64,000 nt of DNA. It comes from Wenyingzhuangia heitensis. GTDB taxonomy: Bacteria; Bacteroidota; Bacteroidia; Flavobacteriales; Flavobacteriaceae. The position numbers and the translations under genes were made by a program. Below, piece by piece: positions 29,201 to 36,170 of this stretch (position 1 is the stretch's first letter; every line of letters begins with the position of its first letter). The DNA lies in the NCBI RefSeq assembly GCF_011762155.1, contig NZ_JAASQL010000001.1, positions 1,984,448-2,048,447 of the forward strand, in the 5' to 3' direction. Under the pieces are notes generated by a model, which was not told where the DNA came from, made no database searches, and saw only the letters and a program-made list of their open reading frames with translations.

Positions 29201-29448
29201 ACTTTTCCAGGGCTTTTTTCTAACTCACCATAAGCAGTTTCTGCTGTATGCAATTGTAATCCACCATATATTTTAGCTTTGTCGGGTCCGTGACATAAAA
29301 AACATTTATCCGAAAGAATGGGTTTAACATCTTGGTTAAAATCCATTTTTTTAGGTAGTTTTTTGTAAGCCATTTCTACTTCTTGTGGAATAGATGGTCC
29401 ACAGGAAATAACTAAAAACGTGCTAATTGCGTATAGTAAATGTTTCAT
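26212..29448 (-). CDS. planctomycete-type DUF1549/DUF1553 cytochrome c lipoprotein with LamG-like domain
   Basis: 1078 residues. A lipoprotein signal ends in LVISC (Cys16). The order is: PSCyt1 cytochrome with CFLCH (Cys49, Cys52, His53), DUF1549 (about 155-360, LRRASLDLTGLPPTLEELD and a second CAKCHDHK motif, possibly another haem site), a concanavalin/LamG-like domain (about 440-655), and DUF1553 (about 770-1020, NRYWQNLFGRGIVNTSEDFG). Such proteins are a hallmark of Planctomycetes and also occur in marine Bacteroidetes; function unestablished, probably extracytoplasmic oxidation linked to glycan binding. First gene of the operon, divergent from the AraC regulator. Confidence 0.9.
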   Translation of the reverse strand: MKHLLYAISTFLVISCGPSIPQEVEMAYKKLPKKMDFNQDVKPILSDKCFLCHGPDKAKIYGGLQLHTAETAYGELEKSPGKVAIKPGDIGESELVIRILSEDKKTIMPTPESHLSLSNYEKAVLIKWIEQGAEYKKHWAFETPKKPEVPKVTNTTSVKNPIDNFVVAKLERKKITPSKQADKEVLLRRASLDLTGLPPTLEELDAFVNDKSENAFEKQIDRLLDSPHFGERMTLDWMDVARYADTHGYSNDRYRDTSPWRDWVIKSFNNNMPYDQFIEWQIAGDLIPNATREQRLATTFNRLHPQNIEGGIIDEEFRSEYVADRTATVSQGILGLSYACAKCHDHKYDPISQKDYFELYAFFNNVDETGLIPWDNATPVPAMMLPTKQQEEVLAYLKGIVNTTEKELETTVSKESEKANNWIVKNAYKTISTQTRPKGLIAEFDFNSKKIVNKVGGNGKNKIQMRQQFAKNEPVVLAKGKNGKGLTMNGDTWLDLDKIGIFQRSQAFSIGIQVFIPKDLKEGVVFHKMNSPELHSFRGYHLKVKDNKLEALLAHAYPDNSIVVQSLNDVPKEQWIQLTMTYDGSSKANGVSIYVEGEKQETKTIFDNLYKDIIFHGLRLYENSPKLEPGLRIGAVWRGKGIKGAVVDDLLVFDKELTEIEVLQIANPKKLKALKTKSYADLNKDEKQSLTDYYIASNSKTYNKTLHKLEKERTVLADSIDPIQQIMVLKESKLNRQTYLLERGNYDSPADSVFPNVPERIYPIDDKLPKNRLGLAKWITDKKHPLTARVAVNRYWQNLFGRGIVNTSEDFGNQGEIPSHPKLLDWLATSFIESGWDIKKLHKTIMMSHTYQQSSSITKQLAEIDIDNILLARGPSVRLSGEMLRDNALFASGLLNDKIGGESVRPYQPKGLWKVNGDTYVQDGMEGLFRRSMYTIWKRSVPNPTIATFDAPTRELCSSRRQNTNTPLQALVILNDPTYVEASRLIGKQISDATNTTEGIKQAFRRLTGRSISPKELELLSKLQETEYTKFKKYPEKTKGWLNTGEFKIKEIKDKALVASGAVVASTILNSDATITKR

Positions 29449-29473
29449 TTATTGATTGTTGTTTCGGTATTTA

Positions 29474-29481
29474 CAAAAATA
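29474..29481 (-). promoter_or_regulatory. candidate -7 box for the DUF1553-led operon
   Basis: On the minus strand TATTTTTG matches TAnnTTTG, 25 bp before the DUF1553 ATG at 29448. A matching -33 element was not clear. Confidence 0.45.
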
Positions 29482-29504
29482 GCTTGGACTCTAATGCGTT
29501 TTAT

Positions 29505-29512
29505 TATATTTG
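29505..29512 (+). promoter_or_regulatory. candidate -7 box for the AraC-family regulator gene
   Basis: TATATTTG matches TAnnTTTG and is 64 bp before the ATG at 29577. TTGG at 29484-29487 is a plausible degenerate -33 element at 17 bp spacing. The divergent operon's own box lies 23 bp away, so one bound regulator could affect both. Confidence 0.5.
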
Positions 29513-29576
29513 TCAGATATTTTTAGGCACAAATCCGACTTAATGGTTTCCTGTTGTATTAAAATATTAATAAATT

Positions 29577-30446
29577 ATGTATAAATCTATCGAAAACATA
29601 ACATTATCCTTATTAAATATGGGATATGTTAGTTTAAATGAAAAATGGAATTACGAAAATGTAATGAGTCCATTTTTTAGAATGTATTATATAACGGAGG
29701 GTAGTGCTAAAGTCTTTCATCATAATAAGGAATACATATTAAAACCAGGTTATATGTATTTAATACCAAGTTTTACTTATAGTCATTATAAGTGTGATGT
29801 TCATATGAATCAATATCATATTAGTTGTGTAGAAGTTTCTGAAACGGGATATTCTGTTTTCTCAACGTTAAATTTTATGTATGAAGTAAAAGCAGATCAT
29901 ATAAGTTTACTTTATTTTAAAAGATTGCTAGAGTTAAATCCTAATAGAGGTATTGTTAGAGATGATCCTAAAGTATATGATAATGAAGAAGGGTTGAGAG
30001 CTTTTAGAACAGAAAATCAAAAATTGTCTGAAGGAGCTTATTTAGAAACTGCCGGTTTGTTAAAAAGTATTCTGTCTAAATTTGTGGTTGCTTATAAAAA
30101 GGAGCCTACAGATAAAGATGATAAGTCTAAACTAAAAGGAGTTATTAATTTTATAGAAATTAATTTACACACTAATATAACTGTTAAAGACTTGGCTGAT
30201 TCACAAAATTTAAACGTGGATTATTTTTCTAGATTGTTTAAAAAACTATATAAAATAAGACCTAATGAATATGTTCAGAAAAAAAGAGTAGAAAGAGCAC
30301 AGTTGTTATTAATAGCTTCTTCAGGTTCTTTACAAGAAATTTCTGATACAGTGGGTTTTTCTAATATTTCTTATTTTTCTAGAGTCTTTAAAAAATACAC
30401 TCATTTAAGTCCTTTGCAGTATAGAAAGGAGAATTGGAAAATATAA
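29577..30446 (+). CDS. AraC-family transcriptional regulator
   Basis: 289 residues. The N-terminal cupin-like ligand domain (about 20-110) has FFRMYYITEGSAKVFHHNKEYILKPGYMYLIP; the C-terminal two-HTH AraC domain (about 185-286) has TNITVKDLADSQNLNVDYFSRLFKK and ISDTVGFSNISYFSRVFKK. The architecture matches sugar-responsive AraC regulators that bind a small ligand in the cupin pocket. It is divergent from the planctomycete-type operon with a 128-bp shared gap, making it the most likely local regulator of that operon. Its ligand might be the operon's substrate. Confidence 0.93.
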   Translation: MYKSIENITLSLLNMGYVSLNEKWNYENVMSPFFRMYYITEGSAKVFHHNKEYILKPGYMYLIPSFTYSHYKCDVHMNQYHISCVEVSETGYSVFSTLNFMYEVKADHISLLYFKRLLELNPNRGIVRDDPKVYDNEEGLRAFRTENQKLSEGAYLETAGLLKSILSKFVVAYKKEPTDKDDKSKLKGVINFIEINLHTNITVKDLADSQNLNVDYFSRLFKKLYKIRPNEYVQKKRVERAQLLLIASSGSLQEISDTVGFSNISYFSRVFKKYTHLSPLQYRKENWKI

Positions 30447-30665
30447 ACTATGATATGAAATAGAAAACTACGTCTTTACGCAGTTTTTGATTATTTTTCG
30501 ATGAAATGTTTTTTTTAATCGATAAACTGTCGTTAATTTGAGGTAAGAGAACGAAATGTTATTAACCTTTTATTTCTGTTAAGGACTCTTTTTAATTTAG
30601 ATGTTGTGGTTTAAATTAAAAAAACAAAGTGAAATTATTCAGAAATAATAAAATTATCTAATGCT

Positions 30666-31205
30666 ATGAAACAGATAAAATTATTTATAATCATGGGGAT
30701 TGTTGTGGTCCTTGGGTTATGCAGTACAGCAGCAGTTGCTCAAAACGCAGTTATTCAATTTTCTTTAGACCCTACAATGTTAGCAAACGGTCCCTATGCT
30801 GATAGTGATCATGGAGAGTTAGATTTTATGATTAAAGGATCAAAAATATTTAAAGAAAATAATGAAATAGGGATTTTTGTAGAGCAATTTTCAGCAATGA
30901 ACTACACAAGTGCAGGTTTTTTATACAATAGAAAAGTAAATATTTTTCCAGAAACATCTGCAATGTGCGAAAGTGTAGAGACATTGTTTGGAATAGATGC
31001 AGGAGCTATTAAAAGAGATGTAGAAGAAGAAGATGGTACTTATTTAACAGCAGGTTTAAATGCTGAGTTTAGATTTTTATTATCAGACAAATTTGGATTT
31101 AACCTTACTTCTAACTATAGATATAGAGGAGATTTGGCAAACATATACAACGATAATTCACCATTTATATTCAGCGGTTACGTTGGGGTGTTTTATAAGC
31201 TATAA
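30666..31205 (+). CDS. hypothetical secreted / outer-membrane protein
   Basis: 179 residues with a signal peptide (1-26, ending AAVAQ). The mature part has alternating strands ending in aromatic residues (GFNLTSNYRYRGD, FSGYVGVFYKL), suggesting a small outer-membrane beta-barrel; the C-terminal YKL end is compatible. I do not recognise a specific family. It stands alone between the AraC gene and a terminator-like hairpin. Confidence 0.65.
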   Translation: MKQIKLFIIMGIVVVLGLCSTAAVAQNAVIQFSLDPTMLANGPYADSDHGELDFMIKGSKIFKENNEIGIFVEQFSAMNYTSAGFLYNRKVNIFPETSAMCESVETLFGIDAGAIKRDVEEEDGTYLTAGLNAEFRFLLSDKFGFNLTSNYRYRGDLANIYNDNSPFIFSGYVGVFYKL

Positions 31206-31247
31206 TACATAGCGTTAATTAATTATTAGGGTTAATTAGTTAATTTT

Positions 31248-31281
31248 AGACCTACTTTGGCCACCCCGCCTTAGTAGGTCT
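31248..31281 (+). terminator. probable terminator hairpin
   Basis: Nine-base stem AGACCTACT / AGTAGGTCT around a GC-rich 16-base loop, followed by TGCTATTTTT. The loop is long and the T-run weak, so efficiency is uncertain. Confidence 0.5.
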
Positions 31282-31333
31282 TGCTATTTTTAAGATATAC
31301 ACTTTTATATATCAATATATTTTTAGTTAAGAT

Positions 31334-31341
31334 TATCTTTG
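31334..31341 (+). promoter_or_regulatory. candidate -7 box for the radical SAM gene
   Basis: TATCTTTG is an exact TAnnTTTG match, 18 bp before the ATG at 31360. The -33 region is T-rich without a clear TTTG. Confidence 0.5.
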
Positions 31342-31359
31342 TAACCCTAAACAAACTTT

Positions 31360-33219
31360 ATGTCTGTAAACACATTATTAATTACTCCACCTTTTACTCA
31401 ATTAAACACCGCTTATCCTGCTACTGCTTACCTAAAAGGTTTTTTAGAATCTAAAAAGGTATCTGTGTCTCAAATGGATTTAAGTATTGAGTTGTTTACA
31501 GCAATTTTTACCAAAGAATTTATTGATGCTATTTTTAAACAAGCAGCAATGTTAGAAAATTATGATTATCCTTTGGTTTGGAAACAAAAAGAAGAGTATA
31601 TAAATAAGGTAGAAACAGTAATGAATTATTTAAGACAGCAAGAAGTAACTGCTGCTTATCAAATTGTTCATAAAGATTTTTTACCTCACGGACATAGAAG
31701 AATTAAGTTAGATAAAGATTTAAGTACAGAATTTGGAAAGTTAGGAATTTTAGACAAAGCCAAACACATAGCTACTTTGTTTGTAGAAGAGCTAGGTGAT
31801 TTTATAAATTCTAATGTTGATGAGTTTTTTTCTTTTACAAGATATGCAGAACATATAGCTAGGGCAGCCTCTAGTTTTGATACGATTGATGAGTTTTTAC
31901 AATACGAAACTACATTAATAGAAGATGAAATGTTGTATTTGTTAAACGAAAAATTGCAAGAACAAGAGTTTAATCTAATTTGTTTTACGGTTCCTTTTCC
32001 TGGGAATTTGTTTTCAGCTTTGCGATGTGCTCAGTTTATCAAAACAGAATATCCACATATTAAAATAGCCATGGGAGGTGGTTATCCAAATACAGAATTA
32101 AGAAAACTGTCTGACCCTAGGATTTTTGAATTTATAGATTTTATAACTCTAGATGATGGAGAAGCTCCGTTGTTAAAAGTTACAGAGTATATAGATAGAA
32201 AAATAGACATTGATCAGCTAGAAAGAACTTATGTTTTGCAAAACAAAAAAGTTGTTTATATAAATAAAACTCCAAACACCATATTTCATCATAAAAATTT
32301 ACCTGCACCTAGTTACATAGGTTTGCCTAATGGTAAATATTTGTCTTTTTTAGATGTGATGAATCCGATGCATCGAATGTGGTCTGATGGAAAATGGAAC
32401 AAATTAACCATATCTCACGGTTGTTATTGGAAACAATGTTCTTTTTGTGACGTAACCTTAGATTATATAGGAAATTACGAGAACACTACAGCAGATGATT
32501 TGGTCAATAAAATTGAAAAAATAATTTCGGAAACAGGAGTTACAGGTTTTCATTTTGTTGATGAAGCTGCTCCACCTAAAATGTTACGTGCTTTAGCTAA
32601 TAAACTACTAGAACGTAAAGTATATATTACGTGGTGGACAAACATTCGTTTTGAGAAAACATTTACAGCAGAATTATGCGCTCTTTTATCTAAATCAGGA
32701 TGTATTGCAGTTACTGGAGGTTTAGAAGTGGCTTCTGATAGATTATTATCTAAAATGAAAAAAGGAGTAGATATTAGGCAAGTTGCTAGAGTAACCAAAG
32801 CATTTTCTAATGAAAATATTATGGTACATGCTTATTTAATGTTTGGTTTTCCTACAGAAACAGCTCAAGAAACGATAGATTCTTTAGAAGTTGTTCGTCA
32901 ATTATTTTATCATAATTGTATACAATCTGGATTTTGGCATCAGTTTGCGTGTACAGCTCATAGTCCCGTAGGTAAAAATCCTGATGAATTTGAAATTAAA
33001 ATTGTAGGTCCTAAATTTAAAGGTTTTGCAGAAAACGATTTGTATCATGAAGATCCAAAAGGAGCAGAGCATCATTTGTTTAGTGAAGGTTTAAATAGGG
33101 GATTGAATAACTATTTAAATCATAAAGGTTTTGAAATTCCTTTAGAGGATTATTTCGATTTTAAGGTGCCTAAAACAACCCTGTCAAAACAAATGATAGA
33201 AAAATACTTAGAAGTGTAG
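31360..33219 (+). CDS. B12-binding-domain radical SAM enzyme of unknown substrate
   Basis: 619 residues. The N-terminal half resembles a cobalamin-binding Rossmann domain (NTLLITPPFTQLNTAYPATA at the start; ICFTVPFPGNLFSALRCAQF then HIKIAMGGGYPNTELRKL). The radical SAM core starts at TISHGCYWKQCSFCDVTL, with the 4Fe-4S cysteines at 355, 360 and 363. The spacing is CX4CX2C rather than the usual CX3CX2C. Later core motifs are VTGFHFVDEAAPP, ITWWTNIRFEK, and VTGGLEVASDRLL. B12 radical SAM enzymes perform methylations and ring rearrangements. No biosynthetic partners are adjacent; the patatin gene converges on it with a 2-bp gap. Confidence 0.85.
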   Translation: MSVNTLLITPPFTQLNTAYPATAYLKGFLESKKVSVSQMDLSIELFTAIFTKEFIDAIFKQAAMLENYDYPLVWKQKEEYINKVETVMNYLRQQEVTAAYQIVHKDFLPHGHRRIKLDKDLSTEFGKLGILDKAKHIATLFVEELGDFINSNVDEFFSFTRYAEHIARAASSFDTIDEFLQYETTLIEDEMLYLLNEKLQEQEFNLICFTVPFPGNLFSALRCAQFIKTEYPHIKIAMGGGYPNTELRKLSDPRIFEFIDFITLDDGEAPLLKVTEYIDRKIDIDQLERTYVLQNKKVVYINKTPNTIFHHKNLPAPSYIGLPNGKYLSFLDVMNPMHRMWSDGKWNKLTISHGCYWKQCSFCDVTLDYIGNYENTTADDLVNKIEKIISETGVTGFHFVDEAAPPKMLRALANKLLERKVYITWWTNIRFEKTFTAELCALLSKSGCIAVTGGLEVASDRLLSKMKKGVDIRQVARVTKAFSNENIMVHAYLMFGFPTETAQETIDSLEVVRQLFYHNCIQSGFWHQFACTAHSPVGKNPDEFEIKIVGPKFKGFAENDLYHEDPKGAEHHLFSEGLNRGLNNYLNHKGFEIPLEDYFDFKVPKTTLSKQMIEKYLEV

Positions 33220-33221
33220 TC

Positions 33222-33992
33222 TTAAGTTATATAATTAGCAAAACTAATAAGTGTTTCTTCATATCCTTTCTGAATCAAACGTTCTGTTTGTGAGGTATGA
33301 ATTCTATCAAAAGAAGATAAATCTGGAGTAATTAATACATCGGCTCTTTTAGTTTGCGCTTTAACGGCAGATTCTAAAGTAAAGTGAAAGCTATTTTGTA
33401 AGACCTCTATCATATTTTGAGGTTTGCCATACAAATGTTTTGCGTTTAAATCTACAGCTACAATATTTATAGCATTCATTTCTTCTAAAGCAGATATAGG
33501 TACGTTTTCAGAAATAGCACCATCTACCAGCATGGTGTCGTTAATAATAATAGGATTAAAAATTCCTGGAATGCAAGAACTGGCCATTACGGCTTTAGAT
33601 ACACTTCCTTTTCTTAAAATCACTTTTTCACCGTTAGCAATATCGGTAGCTAAAATGGCTAATGGTATTTTAGCATCTTCAATATTTACTTTGCCAATAT
33701 TGGCTTCCATAAAATCGGCTATTTTGGTATTACTAAGCAAACCATATTTAGAAATTGAAAAAGCACTAATGTCTCTCCAACTAATTTCTAAGGCAATGTC
33801 TTTTACTCTGTCACAATTGTTATCAAAAGCATACAAACCAGCTACCATAGCACCAATGCTAGTACCAGCTATCCATTGTATATCTAGGCCTAGTTCTTCA
33901 ATAGCCTTTAAAACACCAACATGTGCAGCACCTAAAACAGCTCCGCCACCTAAGGCCAAACCTATTTTATCTCCCTTTTTTAGTGTTTTCAT
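33222..33992 (-). CDS. patatin-like phospholipase (RssA-like)
   Basis: 256 residues, a compact single-domain patatin. The oxyanion-hole glycines are in ALGGGAVLGAAHVGVLKA, the nucleophile is in GTSIGAMVAGLY (GXSXG), and the catalytic aspartate is in VDGAISENVP (DGA). This Ser-Asp dyad hydrolyses acyl esters of phospholipids or other lipids. It is similar in size to E. coli RssA. It sits 5 bp downstream of rsmD on the same strand, so it is probably the last gene of the rsmD operon. Confidence 0.9.
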   Translation of the reverse strand: MKTLKKGDKIGLALGGGAVLGAAHVGVLKAIEELGLDIQWIAGTSIGAMVAGLYAFDNNCDRVKDIALEISWRDISAFSISKYGLLSNTKIADFMEANIGKVNIEDAKIPLAILATDIANGEKVILRKGSVSKAVMASSCIPGIFNPIIINDTMLVDGAISENVPISALEEMNAINIVAVDLNAKHLYGKPQNMIEVLQNSFHFTLESAVKAQTKRADVLITPDLSSFDRIHTSQTERLIQKGYEETLISFANYIT

Positions 33993-33997
33993 CGTTC

Positions 33998-34534
33998 TTA
34001 TTTTTCAAAAAAACTAAACATACAACCACCGTATCTTTTAGATTGAGTAAAATATTTAGTATTGCTTAAATCTGTTTGTTGAGAGTGTTCTATCACCAAA
34101 GTACCCTCTTCACTCAATAAATTATTTTCAAAAACCAAGTTTGCTATTTTAGAGAATTGTTCATCACTAAAATCATAAGGAGGATCTGCAAAAATAACAT
34201 CATAAGTTCCACTGTGTTTTTCTAAAAAAGAAAAAACATCTGCCTTAATAGTGTCAATATCAAACTCTAGTTCTTTTGCTATTTTGTTGATGTAATAAAT
34301 ACATCCGCTATGTTTATCTACTGATAAAATATCTTCGGTACCTCTAGAAGCAAATTCAAAACTAATATTTCCTGTACCTGCAAATAGGTCTAAAACATTA
34401 ATATCATTAAAATAGTACCAGTTGTTTATCATGTTAAATAGTCCCTCTTTAGCCATGTCTGTAGTAGGTCTAACGGGTAAATTGCTAGGGGCTGTTAATC
34501 TTCTAGACTTGTATTTTCCTGAGATGATTCTCAT
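33998..34534 (-). CDS. rsmD: 16S rRNA (guanine-966-N2)-methyltransferase RsmD
   Basis: 178 residues. Family features: MRIISGKYKSRRLTAP start, VRPTTDMAKEGLFNMI, the SAM motif NVLDLFAGTGNISFEFASRG, and the catalytic VIFADPPYDFSD. RsmD methylates G966 of 16S rRNA in the assembling small subunit. It overlaps the DUF3822 gene by 4 bp (ATGA-type), a gene pair common in Bacteroidetes. Confidence 0.95.
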   Translation of the reverse strand: MRIISGKYKSRRLTAPSNLPVRPTTDMAKEGLFNMINNWYYFNDINVLDLFAGTGNISFEFASRGTEDILSVDKHSGCIYYINKIAKELEFDIDTIKADVFSFLEKHSGTYDVIFADPPYDFSDEQFSKIANLVFENNLLSEEGTLVIEHSQQTDLSNTKYFTQSKRYGGCMFSFFEK

Positions 34535-35340
34535 AAGTGTAATAAATTGTAATGTTCTTGAGGTAAAACTTTAATATCTTGATTTAGAAGAGTATTTAAT
34601 TTAGCATATACTGAGACATTACGAACGTAATTGTAAATAACTTTAAAAGTTTCAGCTTGTTCATTAATCTCACCAAACAAAGTTAATGTAAATTGATTGG
34701 GGTCCATTTTTAATTGTTCTGCAACAAATAATAAATAGTAAGCAAAATCTTCTTTGGTAACATAACTAAAATAATTTGCTAAAACAAGTTGGTTGTTTTC
34801 TATGACCAATGTTTGAAGATTATTTTTAGATACGTTTACAAACATTTGTTTTTTAGAAATGGTAAATTCTTTTAAAATATTTTCTAAAAAAACGGTAGAA
34901 GAATGTAAATAGGTAAATGTTCCAAAAGAATCAAAAATAAAATTATTAATGTTTACAAATGGAATGTACACGTTGTTTGCATTGATGCAATCTATTTCAT
35001 CATAACTTATAAAATCATTTTCAAAAGTTTTAATGGTATTCTCTAAATAATTAGATAACAAAGATTCATCAAAATAAGCTTTGGGTACAAAACTATTTAA
35101 ATTGTTATGATGTATTAGAACAACTTCTTTATATGTTTTATGTAGTTCTTCTTCTTTTTCAAAAATAAGTTTTACTTCTTGTAGTAATTGATTTGGAGAC
35201 GTTGTTGGAGTAGAAAACTCAATATGTTTAAAGGTTTCATATTGATTTTTTTCTGGAGTATAAGTACAAAAAGAAAATCCATCCGAACTTAATTGGATGG
35301 ATAATCTTTTGTTGTTTTGTTGATGGTTTTCCTTATTCAT
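34531..35340 (-). CDS. DUF3822 family protein
   Basis: 269 residues from the ATG at 35338-35340 (MNKENHQQNNKRLSI). The frame extends further upstream to 35385, but this ATG overlaps the preceding stop codon by 8 bp, a typical coupled start. The protein resembles the DUF3822 family, an actin-like-fold protein of unknown function found next to rsmD in Bacteroidetes. Features include SIQLSSDGFSFCTYTPEKNQ and VVLIHHNNLNSFVPKAYFDE. It may take part in rRNA modification or ribosome assembly by association only. Confidence 0.8.
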   Translation of the reverse strand: MNKENHQQNNKRLSIQLSSDGFSFCTYTPEKNQYETFKHIEFSTPTTSPNQLLQEVKLIFEKEEELHKTYKEVVLIHHNNLNSFVPKAYFDESLLSNYLENTIKTFENDFISYDEIDCINANNVYIPFVNINNFIFDSFGTFTYLHSSTVFLENILKEFTISKKQMFVNVSKNNLQTLVIENNQLVLANYFSYVTKEDFAYYLLFVAEQLKMDPNQFTLTLFGEINEQAETFKVIYNYVRNVSVYAKLNTLLNQDIKVLPQEHYNLLHL

Positions 35341-36064
35341 TTCTAACCAATGCATCATATAATGGAGGCCAGTTTCCGTTAACACTTACCTCGTTTAAAG
35401 AACCAATACTAATAAATCCACCAGGGATATCATCTCCTCCTAAAGCTTCTTTTTCTTGCTTTATTAAAGATTTACTCATTCCTGTTAAAACATCTGCTTT
35501 GTCAATTTTTACTTCAAAAACGGAAGCTAAAATTTTGTTAGCTCTTAAAATAGCAGAAGTTTCAATTTTAAATTCTTGATCAGTACCAGGAATTTTTAAC
35601 ATGTTTTTATAATCACGACCTTCAAATATTTTGTCCTTTACAGCTTCATATCCAATTGTGTCAGTAACTTTCTTTTCTACTTCTACCCATAATGGAGACC
35701 AAGAAGTTCCTCTGTTTTCTTTTACAATTTCTGTATGAGTATCTGTTACAGGAAATTTAGCAGAGTCAATAAATTTAATCAAACCTTCACCACTACTAGT
35801 AAATTTCCCTAAAATTTCATTGTGAGCATCTTCTGCATCTGCAATTAATTTTAATTGTTTGATTACTTCAGCATAACGTACTTTTTTCTCTTCATGAAAC
35901 TTAATAGGTTCCATAATACCACTGTATATAAGGTAAGACAAGTAACCTGCAGCTCCTAATAATACGATTGATATAATTGGAGTTAGTTTAATAGGTAAAA
36001 ATTTCACAATTAGTAATGCTAATCCAAAAGCTACTACTACACCTAAAAGAATAAATAAAATCAT
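35333..36064 (-). CDS. conserved hypothetical membrane-anchored protein
   Basis: 243 residues. Two N-terminal hydrophobic helices (about 2-22 and 30-50) are followed by a soluble domain with a coiled-coil-like start (YAEVIKQLKLIADAEDAHNEILG). I recognise it as a conserved flavobacterial-type protein but know no function. It is the first gene of a tightly coupled operon with DUF3822, rsmD and patatin, overlapping the next gene by 8 bp. Confidence 0.7.
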   Translation of the reverse strand: MILFILLGVVVAFGLALLIVKFLPIKLTPIISIVLLGAAGYLSYLIYSGIMEPIKFHEEKKVRYAEVIKQLKLIADAEDAHNEILGKFTSSGEGLIKFIDSAKFPVTDTHTEIVKENRGTSWSPLWVEVEKKVTDTIGYEAVKDKIFEGRDYKNMLKIPGTDQEFKIETSAILRANKILASVFEVKIDKADVLTGMSKSLIKQEKEALGGDDIPGGFISIGSLNEVSVNGNWPPLYDALVRNE

Positions 36065-36148
36065 TGTTTTTTGTTAATTTTATAATGAACGAAGACAAAT
36101 CTACAATTTTTTTTTATTCATAAAAATTTTTAAGAGGTTTTCAATCTT

Positions 36149-36156
36149 TATATTTG
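36149..36156 (+). promoter_or_regulatory. candidate -7 box for the helicase gene
   Basis: TATATTTG is an exact TAnnTTTG match, 14 bp before the ATG at 36171. It sits between the divergent operon start (36064) and the helicase gene. Confidence 0.5.
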
Positions 36157-36170
36157 TGTAAACTTTTTTC

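Noticed and set aside
33424..34017. 197-codon plus-strand frame
   Set aside because: Exactly antisense to the patatin gene, low-complexity composition.
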